A stretch of 64,000 nt of DNA from Hyperoplus lanceolatus (Eukaryota; Chordata; Actinopteri; Uranoscopiformes; Ammodytidae): NCBI GenBank assembly GCA_026929865.2, contig CM049395.1, positions 30,064,001 to 30,128,000 on the forward strand, written 5' to 3'. Below are positions 39,520 through 52,800 of the stretch, one piece after another (position 1 is the first letter of the stretch; each line of letters starts with the position of its first letter). The translations under genes and the position numbers were made by a program. Below the pieces are notes generated by a model. It did no database searches and was not told the DNA's origin. It saw only the letters and a list, made by a program, of their open reading frames with translations.

Positions 39520-39661
39520 CTCTCTCCCCTCTCTCCCCTCTCTCTCCCTCTCTCTCTCCCTCTCTGTTTTTTCTCTCTCCCTCTCTCTGTCTCTCTCTCT
39601 CCCTCTCTCTGTCTTTTTCTCTCTCCCTCTCTCTGTCTTTCTCTCTCCCTCTCTCTCTGTC
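39520..39661. repeat. CT-rich low-complexity tract
   Basis: An imperfect (CT)n/(CCCT)n polypyrimidine tract of about 140 bp. Long open frames on both strands across it (up to 175 codons) are by-products of the repeat. Confidence 0.9.
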
Positions 39662-40003
39662 AGTCCTCCAGTTGCTGGTGACCCACTTGCCTCCAGCACT
39701 GGAGCAGGAGAACCGGAGGAGTAGGAGAGAGGAAGGGCGTGGAGGAGGTAGAGGTGAAAACATGTGGGAGTCTGCAATGATTAATGTGCTTTCAGAGATG
39801 GAGTGAGAGAGATGTGTGCTGGTGGTGGTGGAAAGAGAACAAGTAGGCTCCAGTTAAAGGGGCACTCAACAATCCAATGACCCCATCTTTGTCTTAATGC
39901 ATCACCCTGAAACATTGGAGCACACAAGCATATTTAAAACACATATTTCAGCAATTAAATCACTCATTATATCTGAAAAAGGTACTTTTAGTATTAGAGT
40001 TAA

Positions 40004-40244
40004 AGCTGGGGTGGAGGATTTGGGAAGAAAATGGCAGTTGGGATAGAGATTTGAATCCAAATACCGCAACCGCTCCACTTGTTCTCTTTGGTCCCTCCCT
40101 GACACTCTACACCAGCAAAGTTGTGCCGAAGTGAATGGACAATCCCAACAGCCAATAAGAACAGAGAATCGTAGCCTCGCTCTGATTGGTCAAAGTGTAC
40201 AGCTCATGTTAACTTTGACCAATCAGAAATCACATACCCCAGCT
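40004..40244. mobile_element. Small TTAA-target MITE (241 bp)
   Basis: AGCTGGGGT at 40004 and ACCCCAGCT ending at 40244 are inverted and each is flanked by TTAA (40000-40003, 40245-40248). The interior is non-coding and contains a second inverted pair (ttgaccaatcagaa and ctgattggtcaaag, about 40,171-40,227) that would fold back. Confidence 0.75.
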
Positions 40245-41104
40245 TTAATCTATCAAAACATTTTAACCAAATTCCTCTAAAATCGCTCCAACATTCAAGG
40301 AGTCAGTGATTGTATGACAAGCAGTCCATATTGTGCTTGTTTAAATGTTCATAAATATCTGCTCCAACTCTTGACGCATTACGTATGTGAGAATCCTGAC
40401 TTTTTAGAACCAACCCTGTGAAGTTTCCTTTCCTATGAGGCTGACTTTCAAAATGGAGAGAGAGAGATATACTGTAAATTCATTCTGAACCAAAACTATC
40501 TCCCCAGTGAATGTTTTGTCATATTTATGTACGTGCCATGTAACAAAGTGTCAGTAATCTATGTAATTCAAACTTTATTTTCCCTAAAGGGAAACTCAAT
40601 TTGCAGCCAGACAATCAAAGCAATCAACCACATATCAAGTTGAAAGCAACACGAGTAGCAACAACTCTCATCTAATGAACGTGTGTAAGTCTGCATATTA
40701 TAATACAATAAAACAACACTGTAGAAAGAGTTCTTTACCATGTTCTATGCTATGTTAATGCCAATTTGGAGGGAAACGTTGGGTTATTGATTCAATGTAC
40801 ATGAATACATTATGAAAGTATGTGCATCAGAATGAAGGGGCGCTTTAAATCTGTAATGATGGCAATGATTGTGAAGACGTCATGGACCCTCTATGGGCCG
40901 ATACCTTGCACAACAAGGTGCTTGAAAGGCATGCAACTATGTTTGTGTTGTTTGAACACTGTAGGACGTCACTGCATTCCTGCTCTTACTTGCCTCATAT
41001 TCTCTTTTTAGCCCTACAATTTTTTTTCTCTCAGTGTGCCCTATTTAGTGTCCCACTTTGCAATTAGGTCTACTGCGGGTGTTAGGCACAGCAAGTGTGT
41101 GTCT

Positions 41105-41110
<6 letters not shown>

Positions 41111-41202
<92 letters not shown>
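41111..41202. repeat. (GT)n microsatellite
   Basis: About 46 uninterrupted GT units flanked by GTCTGTGTCT on both sides. Long alternating purine-pyrimidine tracts of this kind can adopt Z-DNA. Confidence 0.95.
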
Positions 41203-41203
<1 letters not shown>

Positions 41204-42394
41204 TGTGTCTGTGTGTGAAGTAGCCTACTCAAGGCCGTTAAGAGACAGGCTGGCACTGTTGTTAACTTTCAGACTTTCCTTTTGTCGCCTCTGGAATTGG
41301 GTTCACTTACAAGCGTGTCCTGGCGTGAACACCTCGCCCTTCAGTTTCTCCAGAGCCCGTTGGCCTTCTGCTTACTGTGTTTTCGTCACCTTCTCGTCCT
41401 CCCTCTCTACTACAAGTCACCCAAAAGTTCATGTAGCCTGCATGGATAGCCTACTTGGAGGGCAGTAATCAGATATAGCCTATCCACTAACTCATGTGTC
41501 GTTCTTTTACCTCTCTCCTTCTTGTGTTAGGACTTATACGACGCATTTTCCTCATCAAAGAACTGGTCCTTTCGTTTCTGATCTGGCCTACATCAGCATC
41601 TCTGGAGATCTAGCGCTACATGCATGACCCCCTCTCATGACACTGTTCATTAGTTGCCATAGCAACAAGGGGTTTGCTGGCTAGCAGCTCGAGACCCCCG
41701 ACTCCTTCAACCATACATAGCCTAATATAGCATGTCCAGATGACATCCGTCTCTGTCCTCTCTGGGGTCTTGAGGATTTTTATACATGAAGAAATGCAGA
41801 GCTGATAATGAGCTGATAGCAGTGATTAGTGATTTTTGGAAGCACAATGTAAAGCATGATAGTGTGTTAAATATGCACATTAGCGAAGAAGCGTTCTGTC
41901 TTTGAAGCTCATTGAGGATCTTAAATCTGCATGAATTCATGTTGCTGATGTTAACTGTGAAAGAAACAATTCTACCTAACACAACATTGTTTGTTTCCTG
42001 TTTTGTTATAGAACATATTCTTAAACGTTTCCTGCAACAACAAAAAGAAAAGCCCTGAGAGTGTGTTTTTTAAAGGCACAGCCTTTAGAGTTGTAGATAA
42101 GCTATGTATGTTATGTTTGTATACAAATCAATGCAAATATGACAGATATATTTACCGATTTGTTCTTGATAGCGCAAACTGAGGTACACAAGTGCCCACC
42201 TTACTTAAAAAAAGCAGTATGATTCTACCTCATAAATGAACCCAAATGTGAGGACAAATATAAGGACAATGTTTAAAAATCCTCACTAAACAATTGAAAG
42301 AACTGTTTACCCCTCTAGGCTACATCCTTTACTTACAAGCTGTTCCTTAACAACCGTGAAGTGAAAGCTGGGAGTCATTTCCGCTTAGCTTTCG

Positions 42395-42849
42395 GGAAAC
42401 TCTTCCTCTCATCTGAGCGCACACAGCAGTCTCTCTCCACACTCGGCTTTGTGCTTCTCCGCCCCCTCCCCCCCCTCCTGCAAACCCCACTCCGTTGTGA
42501 TTGGTTACCTTCCTTCCGGAACATTTTCAGCAGCGCTCGTGCAGATTTGAGAGCAGGAAGGTGAGGACATGGCTGGAGCGCGCCAGCACGTTGCACCATT
42601 ACCATATATGGAAAAATCCGGAATCGTGATGACACGATGGCAGGAAATTTGAACCGATTTGAACACGTGATTTCTCGACCGGCTGCCCTAGTGTTTAGCG
42701 CTCTGCGCAGCCACCCCAGACGGTCAGCAGGGAATACGTCTAAATGCATGAACGTAATTATTTGATACGCTAGTATGGTTAAACATGACTATAAATCATT
42801 ATAACAATGTTTATAGGTCATAAAAGTCGAAAAGTACAATAGGTCCACT
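42395..42849 (-). mobile_element. TTAA-family non-autonomous element, copy A (inverted, truncated)
   Basis: Read on the minus strand it has the same order of segments as copies B and C: gacttttatgacctataaac, catgtttaaccatact, cgtattccctgctgaccgtc, cagagcgctaaac and the caatcacaacggagtggggtt segment. Its terminus (AGTGGACCTATTGTAC on the minus strand) abuts TTAA at 42850-42853, which it shares with copy B. The far end diverges near 42,395, so this copy is incomplete. Confidence 0.7.
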
Positions 42850-42853
42850 TTAA

Positions 42854-44447
42854 AGAGGACCTATGATGCTTTTTGACTTTTATGACCTATAAACGTTGTT
42901 ATGATGATTTATAGTTAGGGGTGTAACGGTACACTAAAGTCACGGTTCGGTACGTACCTCGGTTTTGAAGTCACGGTACGGCACAGTACGGTTCATAGTT
43001 AAGGGAGAATGAACAGTTTTAACTAGCTGACAGTATGTAACTCCCTTTATATGTCCATGTTTGGCTCCTACATAGGCGATCGCAGTGAAACAATAACCTG
43101 TGTGCCGACATTGTTCCACACCTGTATCACTGTTTTCATAATTCTACTGGAATCCGAAGTTATCCCTCAAACGGGATTTGAATGACAGGGGTACGCCTGC
43201 AAGCTCCGGTTTCCTGTTGTCTTTCGCCATGCAGTTCGCTCTCTGTTCGAAAGCACTGCATAACATCTTTATTTGCACTACTCATAGACTGTAGAAGAGG
43301 GGGGGAACGTTGCTACAACTGCTAATAGTGATGCAAACGGAACACTTGAGCGGAGAGGTGTGTATCTCCTGCTCTGACCGCAGCTGGGAGGGACTGCTGC
43401 GTGAGGACTCGGCCGCCTGTCAGTGCTCTGGGAGGAGGCAGGAGCCTCGGGAGCCAGTCGCTGCTCGTTTAGAAGTAAAGAGCGATACATGCTTTAGCAA
43501 CAGAGTCTCCAAAGGTCACCAATAACACCAGAAAAAGTAGCTAGATTTGTCGCTAGTCGCTTTTTTGAAAAAAAGTCGCCAGAGGGGTCTGAAAAGTTGC
43601 TAAGTTAGCAACACTGCACCTTCATGCTGTGCTCACCATGGAAATAACAGACTCTCGCTGGCTGCTACTGCGCACGTGCGAGCGAGCCGGAGGCTAAATG
43701 GTCCGGGAGGAACTCCGACTACAAGTTTTAAGTTCCACACCGCAAAACAAGCCTGTACATTTGCCATATATTAGCGCTATGTAGGCTACGCCACAAACAG
43801 ACCGCGGTCCACCTCTGTAACACCAAATACGTGCCTCTACCGTCACGGTACGGTACAAATACGTGTATCGTTACACCCCTATTTATACTCATGCTTAACC
43901 ATACTAAATTATCAAATAATGACTTACATGCATTTCGACGTATTCCCTGCTGACCGTCTGGGGTGTCTGTGCAGAGCACTAGACACTATTCTAGCCAGTC
44001 GAGAAGTCACGTGTTCAAAGCGGTTTGAGGCTTTGTAACTTTGTGACGTCGCATGTAACTTGGTGTCGTCACCACGCGGATGTTTCCATGTATAGTAATG
44101 CTGTCACTTCCCTGTTCGCGTCTGCCTCGCGCCCTTATAGGTCCATGCTCGCGCTTCCCGCCACTGAAAGTGTTCCGGAACGAAGGTAATCAATCACAAC
44201 GGAGTGGGGTTTGCAGGAGGGGGGAGGGGGGAGGGGGGAGCGGAGGTGGCCGAAGCACAGGCGGAGGGAGCGGAGATGGCCGAAGCACACACACTCAAGT
44301 GTTGACAGGACGTGCTGGATCGCCAAAATAAGAGAAAGAGCTTCCAGAAAATCTACATAGTTTTTTGTGATGTGATTCGTGTCAGGTTGCTCTATAGCAC
44401 TGTTTAACAAGAAATTAAGACCAGAAAAGTAGTATAATAGGTCCACT
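42854..44447 (+). mobile_element. TTAA-family non-autonomous element, copy B (interrupted by a hAT)
   Basis: Ends AGAGGACCTATGATGC (42854) and TAATAGGTCCACT (ending 44447) are flanked by TTAA at 42850-42853 and 44448-44451. The body matches copy C at 55056-55579 except for the 966-bp hAT insertion at 42916-43881. It has no transposase. TTAA targets point to a piggyBac or Kolobok source, which I cannot separate from these ends alone. Confidence 0.75.
42916..43881. mobile_element. Non-autonomous hAT nested in copy B
   Basis: TAGGGGTGTAACGGTA at 42916 and CGTTACACCCCTA ending at 43881 are hAT-type inverted ends. The flanks tttatagt (42908-42915) and tttatact (43882-43889) are an 8-bp duplication with one mismatch. 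Further ggtacggtacg-type motifs repeat inside both ends. The interior is GC-richer and lacks a transposase frame. Confidence 0.82.
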
Positions 44448-45532
44448 TTAAAGACTGGGGGCAAAGGGGAACAGCTAGCTTGCCTCCTTCCAGTGATTAA
44501 CAACTGGAACCTTTTCAAATATTTCAAATATCCAAAAGCTTTATAACCTAGTCCAAAACTGGATAAATGCAGCTTTATTTAGTAACATAAAAGGTTCAAA
44601 ACAATGTGTCACTATCTAGTTCTGCGGGGCAAGATAAGGATCCTGCAGACAATGATTGTAGTTTAGTCATACTCCAATGAATTGTGTTGAGTTGATGACT
44701 AAATCCCAAATAAGTGCATCAGTGATAAAAAGGCCTTCAGTGACATATAAACACTACAGTTTGAATGCATTATGTTACCATGGAGGGCTACTTATACAGC
44801 ATATTTAAAACCTTTGACTTTTGTTGGGTGAGTTTTTCAAAGATAGCACACACAGATATAGATAGTATAGTGTATCAACTTCTTAAAGCACATTTCTGTA
44901 GACTAGCTGAAAGGCATTTCTCAACCCCCACTTCTTGGAATGTGTAAGTTGGCGATGAGGTCTGAGCTTCTGTAAATCATCTTATCTGTTTTTAAGCTAA
45001 AACAGACACTTGTATGACTGTTTTATAGGTTTGAGTTAACACTGGCCGGTCTTGGGCCCTTTCCAGTCATTAGGAGAGGGGGTAATATACGGCCGCTGTC
45101 CAAAATTGTTGGTGTTACTGGTCAGATCCAGACTTCAGGCCGCCAGGCCGGACAGTGTCTCTGTTAATCTATTCCACAGATGTTTAGGAGTGGTAATTGC
45201 ACAATAGTTAAAACTGACCAATCACTACGAAGAGGGTCGTCTTTGACGACCAATCAACTTACTGGACCTCTATTTAAGATAGTGAGCAAACAGAATTCGG
45301 GGGGCTTTTAACGTTTGAACAGGAACAGTCTTCTATGCATCTTCCTCTATTTGATTTGGCTCCAAATACTCTAACTTTTTATTGGCTTCGTTTGACTGCA
45401 GTATGAGTTTTGTTGTTTTAAAATAAAGAGAACCGTTCCTGAAAGCCTCCTCAAACTGCGTCAGCTGTCAACTTCTTCATCACCTATCCACCAACACCGT
45501 ATCTCTGAATTAAGACCAAGATAGAAACTACA

Positions 45533-45673
<141 letters not shown>

Positions 45674-45745
45674 CCGTTCTAAAGACAAGTGGCAACTTCA
45701 TCTAAGATAATGTCCCAAAATGATCAACTGAAAGATAGTAACAAT

Positions 45746-47930
45746 CAAGGGCGTAGGAACCGGGGGGGACGGAGGGGACGTGTCCCCTCCAATATTGGAA
45801 ACAGGCGCATTTGTCCCCCCCAAAAATGATACCGCAAGGAGAAAAATATTTGATTTTGAAAATGCTTTTATTTTGAAAGCGCAACACAGCTTCTTGTCAC
45901 CGGCCTCCTAAATGTGTTTGTCTTGCCCCGAACCAAGCCTTTAAGGTAGCGCGCAGGGTTGGGAGTTTAGGCATTCAGGCGGGAGTGCCCAATGGAGTGT
46001 TTTAACGCAGCGCTGCCTAGAAGGCTGCGTTGAGGGCACACAACACCAGTAGAACGCTACTCGGTTACTTTTTTCACACGTTAACCTGTTCTTTCTGTTA
46101 GTAAATGCTCTGCGCAAAAGCTCATTCACTTCCTACTTCATCCAAACCGACTTAAACAGCTCTCTGTGTATCGTATCGCTAATTTAAGCCTGTAACAAAC
46201 CTAGTGCTGAGTCCGCCCTCTCATGCTGCTGCTGCTGGCAAATCAGAGGTTCACTGCTTCTGAACGTTACCCAGCATGCGCTCTCTAAAAGCCTTCTGCT
46301 CTATGGGCTCGGGCTGCCTACTGTAAATATGGGTTTTCAGGTCGATGCAAGGTGCGATTTTTAAAAAAGAAAAGAAAAAAGGGTGACGTTTTTATTCATG
46401 AAACATTTGGAAACTAAACTTGCAAGAATTAAATCTCCCACACAGTAACATTCAAAGTATGATTCAGTGTTTCCCCCACGTTCACACAGAGGGGGCCACC
46501 GCTGCTATATTTTCTCCGCCGCTATTAAAATCCTCCTCCTCCTCATTATTATTCTACTTTTTTTTCTTTTTTTTTGGTACGTAGGCCTATGCCTAGCTCA
46601 TTTTAGAAACGGGGCAATGCCAAACATAAACGCTGTCCATGCGTCGGAGGTGAATGTAACTTACTCGGCGGAAAACAGAAACTAACGGAGGGGATCGGCT
46701 CACTGTAGAGTCCCTTTAGTGCGCTGTCAGTTTTCCGTCAGGGCTCTGTGTATCCGGGCTCGAGACATACACACAGATCGCGGAACATTCACTAACGAAA
46801 CAGTTAGTGGCTGAGCGAAGAATGTGGACTACTGTAGGCTACTGGTGCAAATTCCACAACTCATTACTTGTGTTACAGTTTTGTACAATATGTATTCATT
46901 TATATTTGGCTGCTCCACCAGTTAAGTTTCAGTTTCGTTTTTCATCTTTTTCATCTGTCGGACAGCTGTTCGCTCAGCTGATGGGCTCGAGCCTCACGGA
47001 GCAGACAGCGGGAGTCAGTCTAAAGTCAGCGATGATCACTCTCGCAAATCAAAAAGCTAAATTATAAAATAAAGCTATCTCTTCCTCCCTCTGTCTGTCT
47101 GTATAGGGCCTATATTTCTCTCTCCACTGCACACACACTGAACCTCTCCTCACTAGTTTTAAGGAAGCAGAAGGAGGATTATACCCTCATTTTGCACTTT
47201 TAAATATTAGAAGATTGCAGGCAGGTAAAATAGGCAAATCATTTTCTGTGTTGTGGCATTTTGTGTTTAAATATTAATTTCTATACAAAAATGTCAAAAT
47301 CTGTAAGTAAAGACAAAAAAAGGCAAAGTTGCAACACCAATAATCCAATCTATCTGAATAGTAATTAGTGCATATTCTCCTCTCAAAGTGCACTAGATCA
47401 ATGCATTAAAATGTAAAGGGACCCCCTAGGACGTTCAGGGACCACGCCACCGCTGCTGAAAAAATCCTGCGGGAAACACTGTGATTGCATATCATATATA
47501 CTGATTGTTGTTTGTTTTTTTACATTGGATTTTTTTCTTGTTATTTTACTACTTTTGTCTGGAAAATTCCTTAATATCAGTGTTTCTGCATAAGTGGATT
47601 TTCAATTCATAGATATGGTGATATTTCATCAAGTTCTGAGGTGTCTTTGTGAAGGGATTCAACAGGTGTTATGCAAATTATTCTGTATATTTGATCTATT
47701 TATTATTTTCAAAGCAAATTTGAAAATGTCATATTTTTGCTTTCCATGGAAGGTGGCAGATGGTTGTTATACTGATGTGGAAAGCTTCTGGTAGTAGTGC
47801 TATCATGGAAACCCCCCCCCCCAGCTGTGCCAAAAAGCAGGCGCAGAGATCTTGCAAGGGCAAAAATGCCCGCTCGCGCGCTCAGGGCCGCTGGTGTCCC
47901 CCCAATGTTAAACTCGTTCCTACGCCCCTG
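45746..47930. mobile_element. Non-autonomous hAT transposon with a nested element
   Basis: CAAGGGCGTAGGAAC at 45746 and GTTCCTACGCCCCTG ending at 47930 are inverted ends, with a perfect 8-bp duplication gtaacaat at 45738-45745 and 47931-47938. No transposase frame is present. A second hAT-like element (46465-47481) sits inside. The GATA microsatellite lies just outside the left end. Confidence 0.85.
46465..47481. mobile_element. hAT-like element nested in the 45746-47930 copy
   Basis: CAGTGTTTCCCCCAC at 46465 and GCGGGAAACACTG ending at 47481 are inverted ends of the CAGTGTTTCCC type. The flanks share only tgatt (46460-46464 and 47482-47486), so the target duplication is degraded or the borders are off. 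The stretch at about 46,795-47,185 is homologous to about 3,470-3,870, and cctctcaaagtgca near 47,380 recurs near 18,096. A run of hydrophobic codons at about 46,530 is an accident of T-rich sequence. Confidence 0.6.
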
Positions 47931-47938
47931 GTAACAAT

Positions 47939-49785
47939 ACACTCCTAATGGGAAATAGTCATAATGTCAAAATGTAGATATTTAAAAAGTATCAGTAAAA
48001 TGTTCACAGACAACCAGAGCTATTGTATTTGAATTCCTACAATATCCGCTAAGCAAGGACAACATTTTTAAACTCTCCATTGTTATGTTTAGGCACTAAA
48101 CACCTAGTTAAGAGAATGATCATCATAGTTTTAATACAGGGAAAGTATGTGGATATGTGGTGTAGTGACGCACAAGATATCGATCGAATTACCACAAACA
48201 AATTAACACACAGCGGATCAGCAGCTCTCAGGGGCCCTGGAGCAATGTATAGCCTCCGGGCAGAAGCCTGTTTTGATTGGTTGGTATAGTCCAGCCTCGG
48301 TCACGGACAACAAATGCAAACAGCTGACTAAACAAAAAAATGTATATGCTGCAATCAGCCATATTTTGGAGGAAACAAGAACGTTTGGGACTTACTGGGC
48401 ATACAGACGAACACACAAGATGTAGATTACTGTGCACTGCAGTGGTTTGAGACATGTCTGTTGCTGTTTAGACATGATGTGTTGCTGTGCTGCATGGGTC
48501 ATCAGCAGAGTCCATTGTAACTGCTGATAATCCAGGATGATTGCAGCCCTCTATCCTCCATGGAGCAAGCTTTGCCTCCCACAGCCACATTCAAGCAGCA
48601 GAATTGGGGACTCAGACATACAGTAGGTTTTTGTGGCATATTCATTTAAAATGCTTGTCATTTATAGCTGTAACTTTGTCTGCAGTTTGTCTACATTTTT
48701 CATGTTGGCTGCCTAAAAGTCAACTCTTTCCTCATATTTATGCATGGCACTATATTGTATTTTTGACATTCAACAGCTGATCCACACAGACAGGTAGACT
48801 CGTCTGCTCCTGCAGTTTTCATGAGGACACTTCCTCAGGAAAAGTTTGCAGTAAAGGGCTCCTCCACTCACTGTAAAACAGACATTAAATTCACATACGA
48901 GGAAAGAGAACAAAAATGACAATGAGGGAGAAGTGGATTTACTTCTCCTTGAAATGTTATCGCACTCCTAGTTTCTTCGTAGTTTTCCAACTCATTGCTG
49001 TTTCGTTACTCGTTACCCTGTCCGCTGTTCATCTGTTGTAATACCACTGGTACTTTATTCCCATTCAATAAGCTTCTTGGTTGTCTTGCCTATAGTTATA
49101 GAGAAGACTGATACCCCTCACATGGTTGTACACAAAATATGAAACAGCTATGAGGCAGTTGACTTCGTAAGGCATAAAGACAGGAAACAGCTGGCCTTGC
49201 TCTGTTTAGAAAGAAAATAAATACAACGTACCAACATGAGAAGATCACACACTGTATCTCCTTTGCTTCATTACGTACAATCAGTACAAAAATCTAAATG
49301 TGAAAAATTTGTTTTGTGTCTTAACTTGTTGCCTAGGAACCTCACAAGGATGAAAAGACACAATAAAAAACAGCTTGTTGTTTTTGCATTTCAGTTGTGT
49401 AAGAATTAAGAGAGCGTGAAAGATTCCACAGGTAACTGTTATAAGTGAGCTCAAGAGATGCTTGTGGGTGGATTTTGTTTGGACAGATGCTAAAGGCTAG
49501 CTATTTCCCCCTATTTCCAGCTAACTGTTGGCTGTAGCCTAATATTTAAGAGTGGGAGCAATCTTCTTACTCTCGACAACAAAGCACATTTCCCAAAACA
49601 TCAAACTACCCCTGTAACATACATTGCTTACCACCAAACTTACCGAGACATCAGAGGTTCTGGTCGAACAGCGGCAAAATGAAGGTTAGTGATAAGAAAG
49701 ACATCTGAGTTCTGCATTCCCTCATACCCTTGACATTTCCAATCCAAGGAGAGCTACCCCTGTCACTACATCTATGTGTGTGTGT

Positions 49786-49818
<33 letters not shown>

Positions 49819-52800
49819 CTCTATGTGTTGATAGTTGTTAGTATTTGTAAACAAGAGCTCTTTATGAATTAATTAAGTACTAAGGAGCATGAGATTCTTT
49901 AAGAATGTGGCATTTTAATTTATTTGCTTTGATTCTAGTTCTACTTGCTCCTGCTTGTGGGCATAATTGTTATGTATTGTTTTTTATCCCATACGTTTTT
50001 TAAATATAGGTAAATATACGGTATGAATATTATTCAACTCAATTATTGCTGGCAGTTCAAACACTATAGCCACCAACACCTTTGTCATAGTCAGCTCATG
50101 TCACCCACGAAACTTCATCCAGAAGTCAGTCATTTAAATCCCCAAAAATGCACACAACTACACACACGCATGCTTTCATCAACAGCTCTTCGTAGGGGAG
50201 TGTGTTCCTGTGCATACACATGTGTGTGTGCAGAGAGAGACTGAGGCAGAGAAATGCTGATAAAAGAGAAAAACAGATGGAGAGCGATAGAAAGAAGAGG
50301 GCGAGGTTGTGACGGTATAAAGAACAAAGCGGTGCGAGCACGTTTCCCTCATCTTGCATTCCAGATCTTAATTGTTTATTTACATAGCTATGAAAGGACC
50401 CAGAAAAACTCTATTTATCAGCTGGTTCAAAGAGAGGATGCAGGGCAGAGCCTCAACTGGGTGGAGATCCCACTCTTAATTGCCATATTTCTCCTTCAGA
50501 TTAAGTCAGCTCGGTCTCGCCTATCAACTGCCCTGCAGGAGATTCTCCATAATGATAAAGGATGATATAGCCAAGTTCCGCAAAAAAAATATATATATTT
50601 TGTTTCCACTAATGAGGGCTGAATACATTTAAAACGCAGAGGCATCCAATGAAGCTTCAGCAAAAGCTGAGAGCTCTTCAAAGGAGAAGTCTTGCAGCAA
50701 TGGGGATTTTTTATTATTTATTTATTATTTATCTTGACTGTTTTGTTTTTGCTTTGTGGATTCGTTATTGTTCACTTTGTAATCCCTGCCTCGAAAAGGT
50801 GATTGCTGCAGAAATTAATCTTCACTCATGCTACAGAAGTGTATCTCCTGCTCTTCAATGGCCACAACCTTTGTGTTAAAGTACAACTGTCTGTCAGTAT
50901 TAACAGGGTTACATTTCATGTACAGTAAAGTACAGTGGTGGTGTAATATTTCAGGATCAAATGATAAAGGCACTGCATCAGAACCCGACTTTGAGAAAGC
51001 TTCCTTTGCAGCAAGCTTTTGAGTATTACTGACAGGAACTGAGAGCATTTTTCAAAGATTCCACAATAATAGGTTAAAAAATCAGTCGAGACTCCCTTGT
51101 TTTACGGATCCAAATGATGTGTAAGCTGAGAATGGCTGGCTTCTTGCATAGTGTTGCTTTGGGCGAGATGAATACAAACGTTTATTTTGTTGTTTGTCTG
51201 ACATGATGAAAAGTGTGTGGGCACCTGAGCATTCAGACACCATAAGCATTAAGTCATCAGTCACCAATTATTGATAAAAAAGTGTTGTTTTGAGTCAGAT
51301 GTAACTTTATCGACATGTAGTGATTTCTGGTGCTACTTTTTCAAGTGTAATCATTAAAAAATAAGCTGAAGCTTGGGCCCAAATTGACCTAAAAAAGTTT
51401 AAATAGTTTAAGGATGCAATATATGTAGGGTTATACTCTCCTTTAGAAGTTGTGGATGAATTCCAATGTGCAAAGAGTTGGTAGGAATGGAGCCCAGAGT
51501 AAAAGATTAATGAATGAATATAAAACAAAAACCACTGAAGCTGCTGTGTTAGCACAGGACGGACACAAACTCCAAATATAACCAGCCATTTATCTTCCTG
51601 GGAATACAATTGAGGGGATCATGAATTATTAAACATGTACACACATTACAAGTTGATCACCCCAACACATATTCCATTTTAATTTAGTTATGTAACTTTC
51701 ATGAGATGAGATGAGAAAGACCCATTTATAATCAGGACAATGGGGTTAAAGCATTCAATTATTGTACTGGACTGAACTACTTTCAATTAGAGGTATGTGT
51801 ACACAGTTAATGAATTATACAAGTTCAGAATTGGATATGTTTAAAGATACCAGAAGAAAAGACTACTCGCCACAAATGAAGGGTTCATGACAGGAGCAGC
51901 CCAAACATGTTTACTGGTGGTTAGCAAACGGCAAGCGGAAGATGTGCCATGGAAAGCAGCAGGGTTTCATTTGATCGTCTCCATCTGGCTGCCCTGCTGT
52001 GCTGCAAGGACAGAGAACCATGTTTGAATGAGGGGAGATGGCAGGTTTGATGAATGCTACTGTGGCTGCAGATGTAAGTAATAATTATTATTCTTGAGGA
52101 CGAAGGTATAAAAATACACACATGTGGCAGAGCTGATGATGATGATGATGATGATAATGATTATTAAGATTGATGATTTTTCCCACACTGACCAAGACTC
52201 ATAGACCTAAAGAATGATTTTCTACATTAAATACATACATATCTGTATAAAATCCAAAGCTGTTTTATGAAACCATTTGATAAGAACAATAACTCACATT
52301 GTTGCCTCAAACATCTTTGCAACATGGTAAGTTGTGTCAGGTCAACACAACTTGTGTTCTGGTTTGCATGCTGCCTTTAAATTGAGTGAACTCCGCCCAT
52401 TTGGTACAAACCAATGACATTTGCTGCCAACCAGACCCACCTCCAAACAAACAAGAACAGGAAATGACTTCATATGTTTGGTTTGACTAAAAATACTGGT
52501 TAAATTTGGATCCGATCCAAACACATCTTGCATGAAAACAAAGTCATTATTTTACTATGGCCATGCAGTCAGAGAGAAAAGACAGTCTTGTTTTCCTCTC
52601 TGGAGTAAAGACAACACATCAGATTGTGTTTGCAAACGTAAACCTGTAAAGGAAGAGTTGTGATTTCAGTTTCGTGAAAATATTAACTAAAGCGTGGATG
52701 GACAATTAACACCCCAATGATGAAACAAACTACAAAAAACCTGACAATCATATCCAATACATCAAGACATTGCATGAGGAATACCTGTGAAACTGGAAAG

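Noticed and set aside
39236-39806. Overlapping 120-175 codon frames on both strands
   Set aside because: They cross a CT/GA low-complexity tract and consist of Arg/Glu or Ser/Leu repeats. There are no splice or start signals.
41036-41256. Frames reading VCVCVC/HTHTHT
   Set aside because: Translation of a (GT)n repeat.
42375-42749. 124-codon minus-strand frame, partly repeated at 43,900 and 55,161
   Set aside because: It lies in copies of a non-autonomous TTAA element. Frames diverge and break between copies, so the likeness is DNA-level repeat identity.
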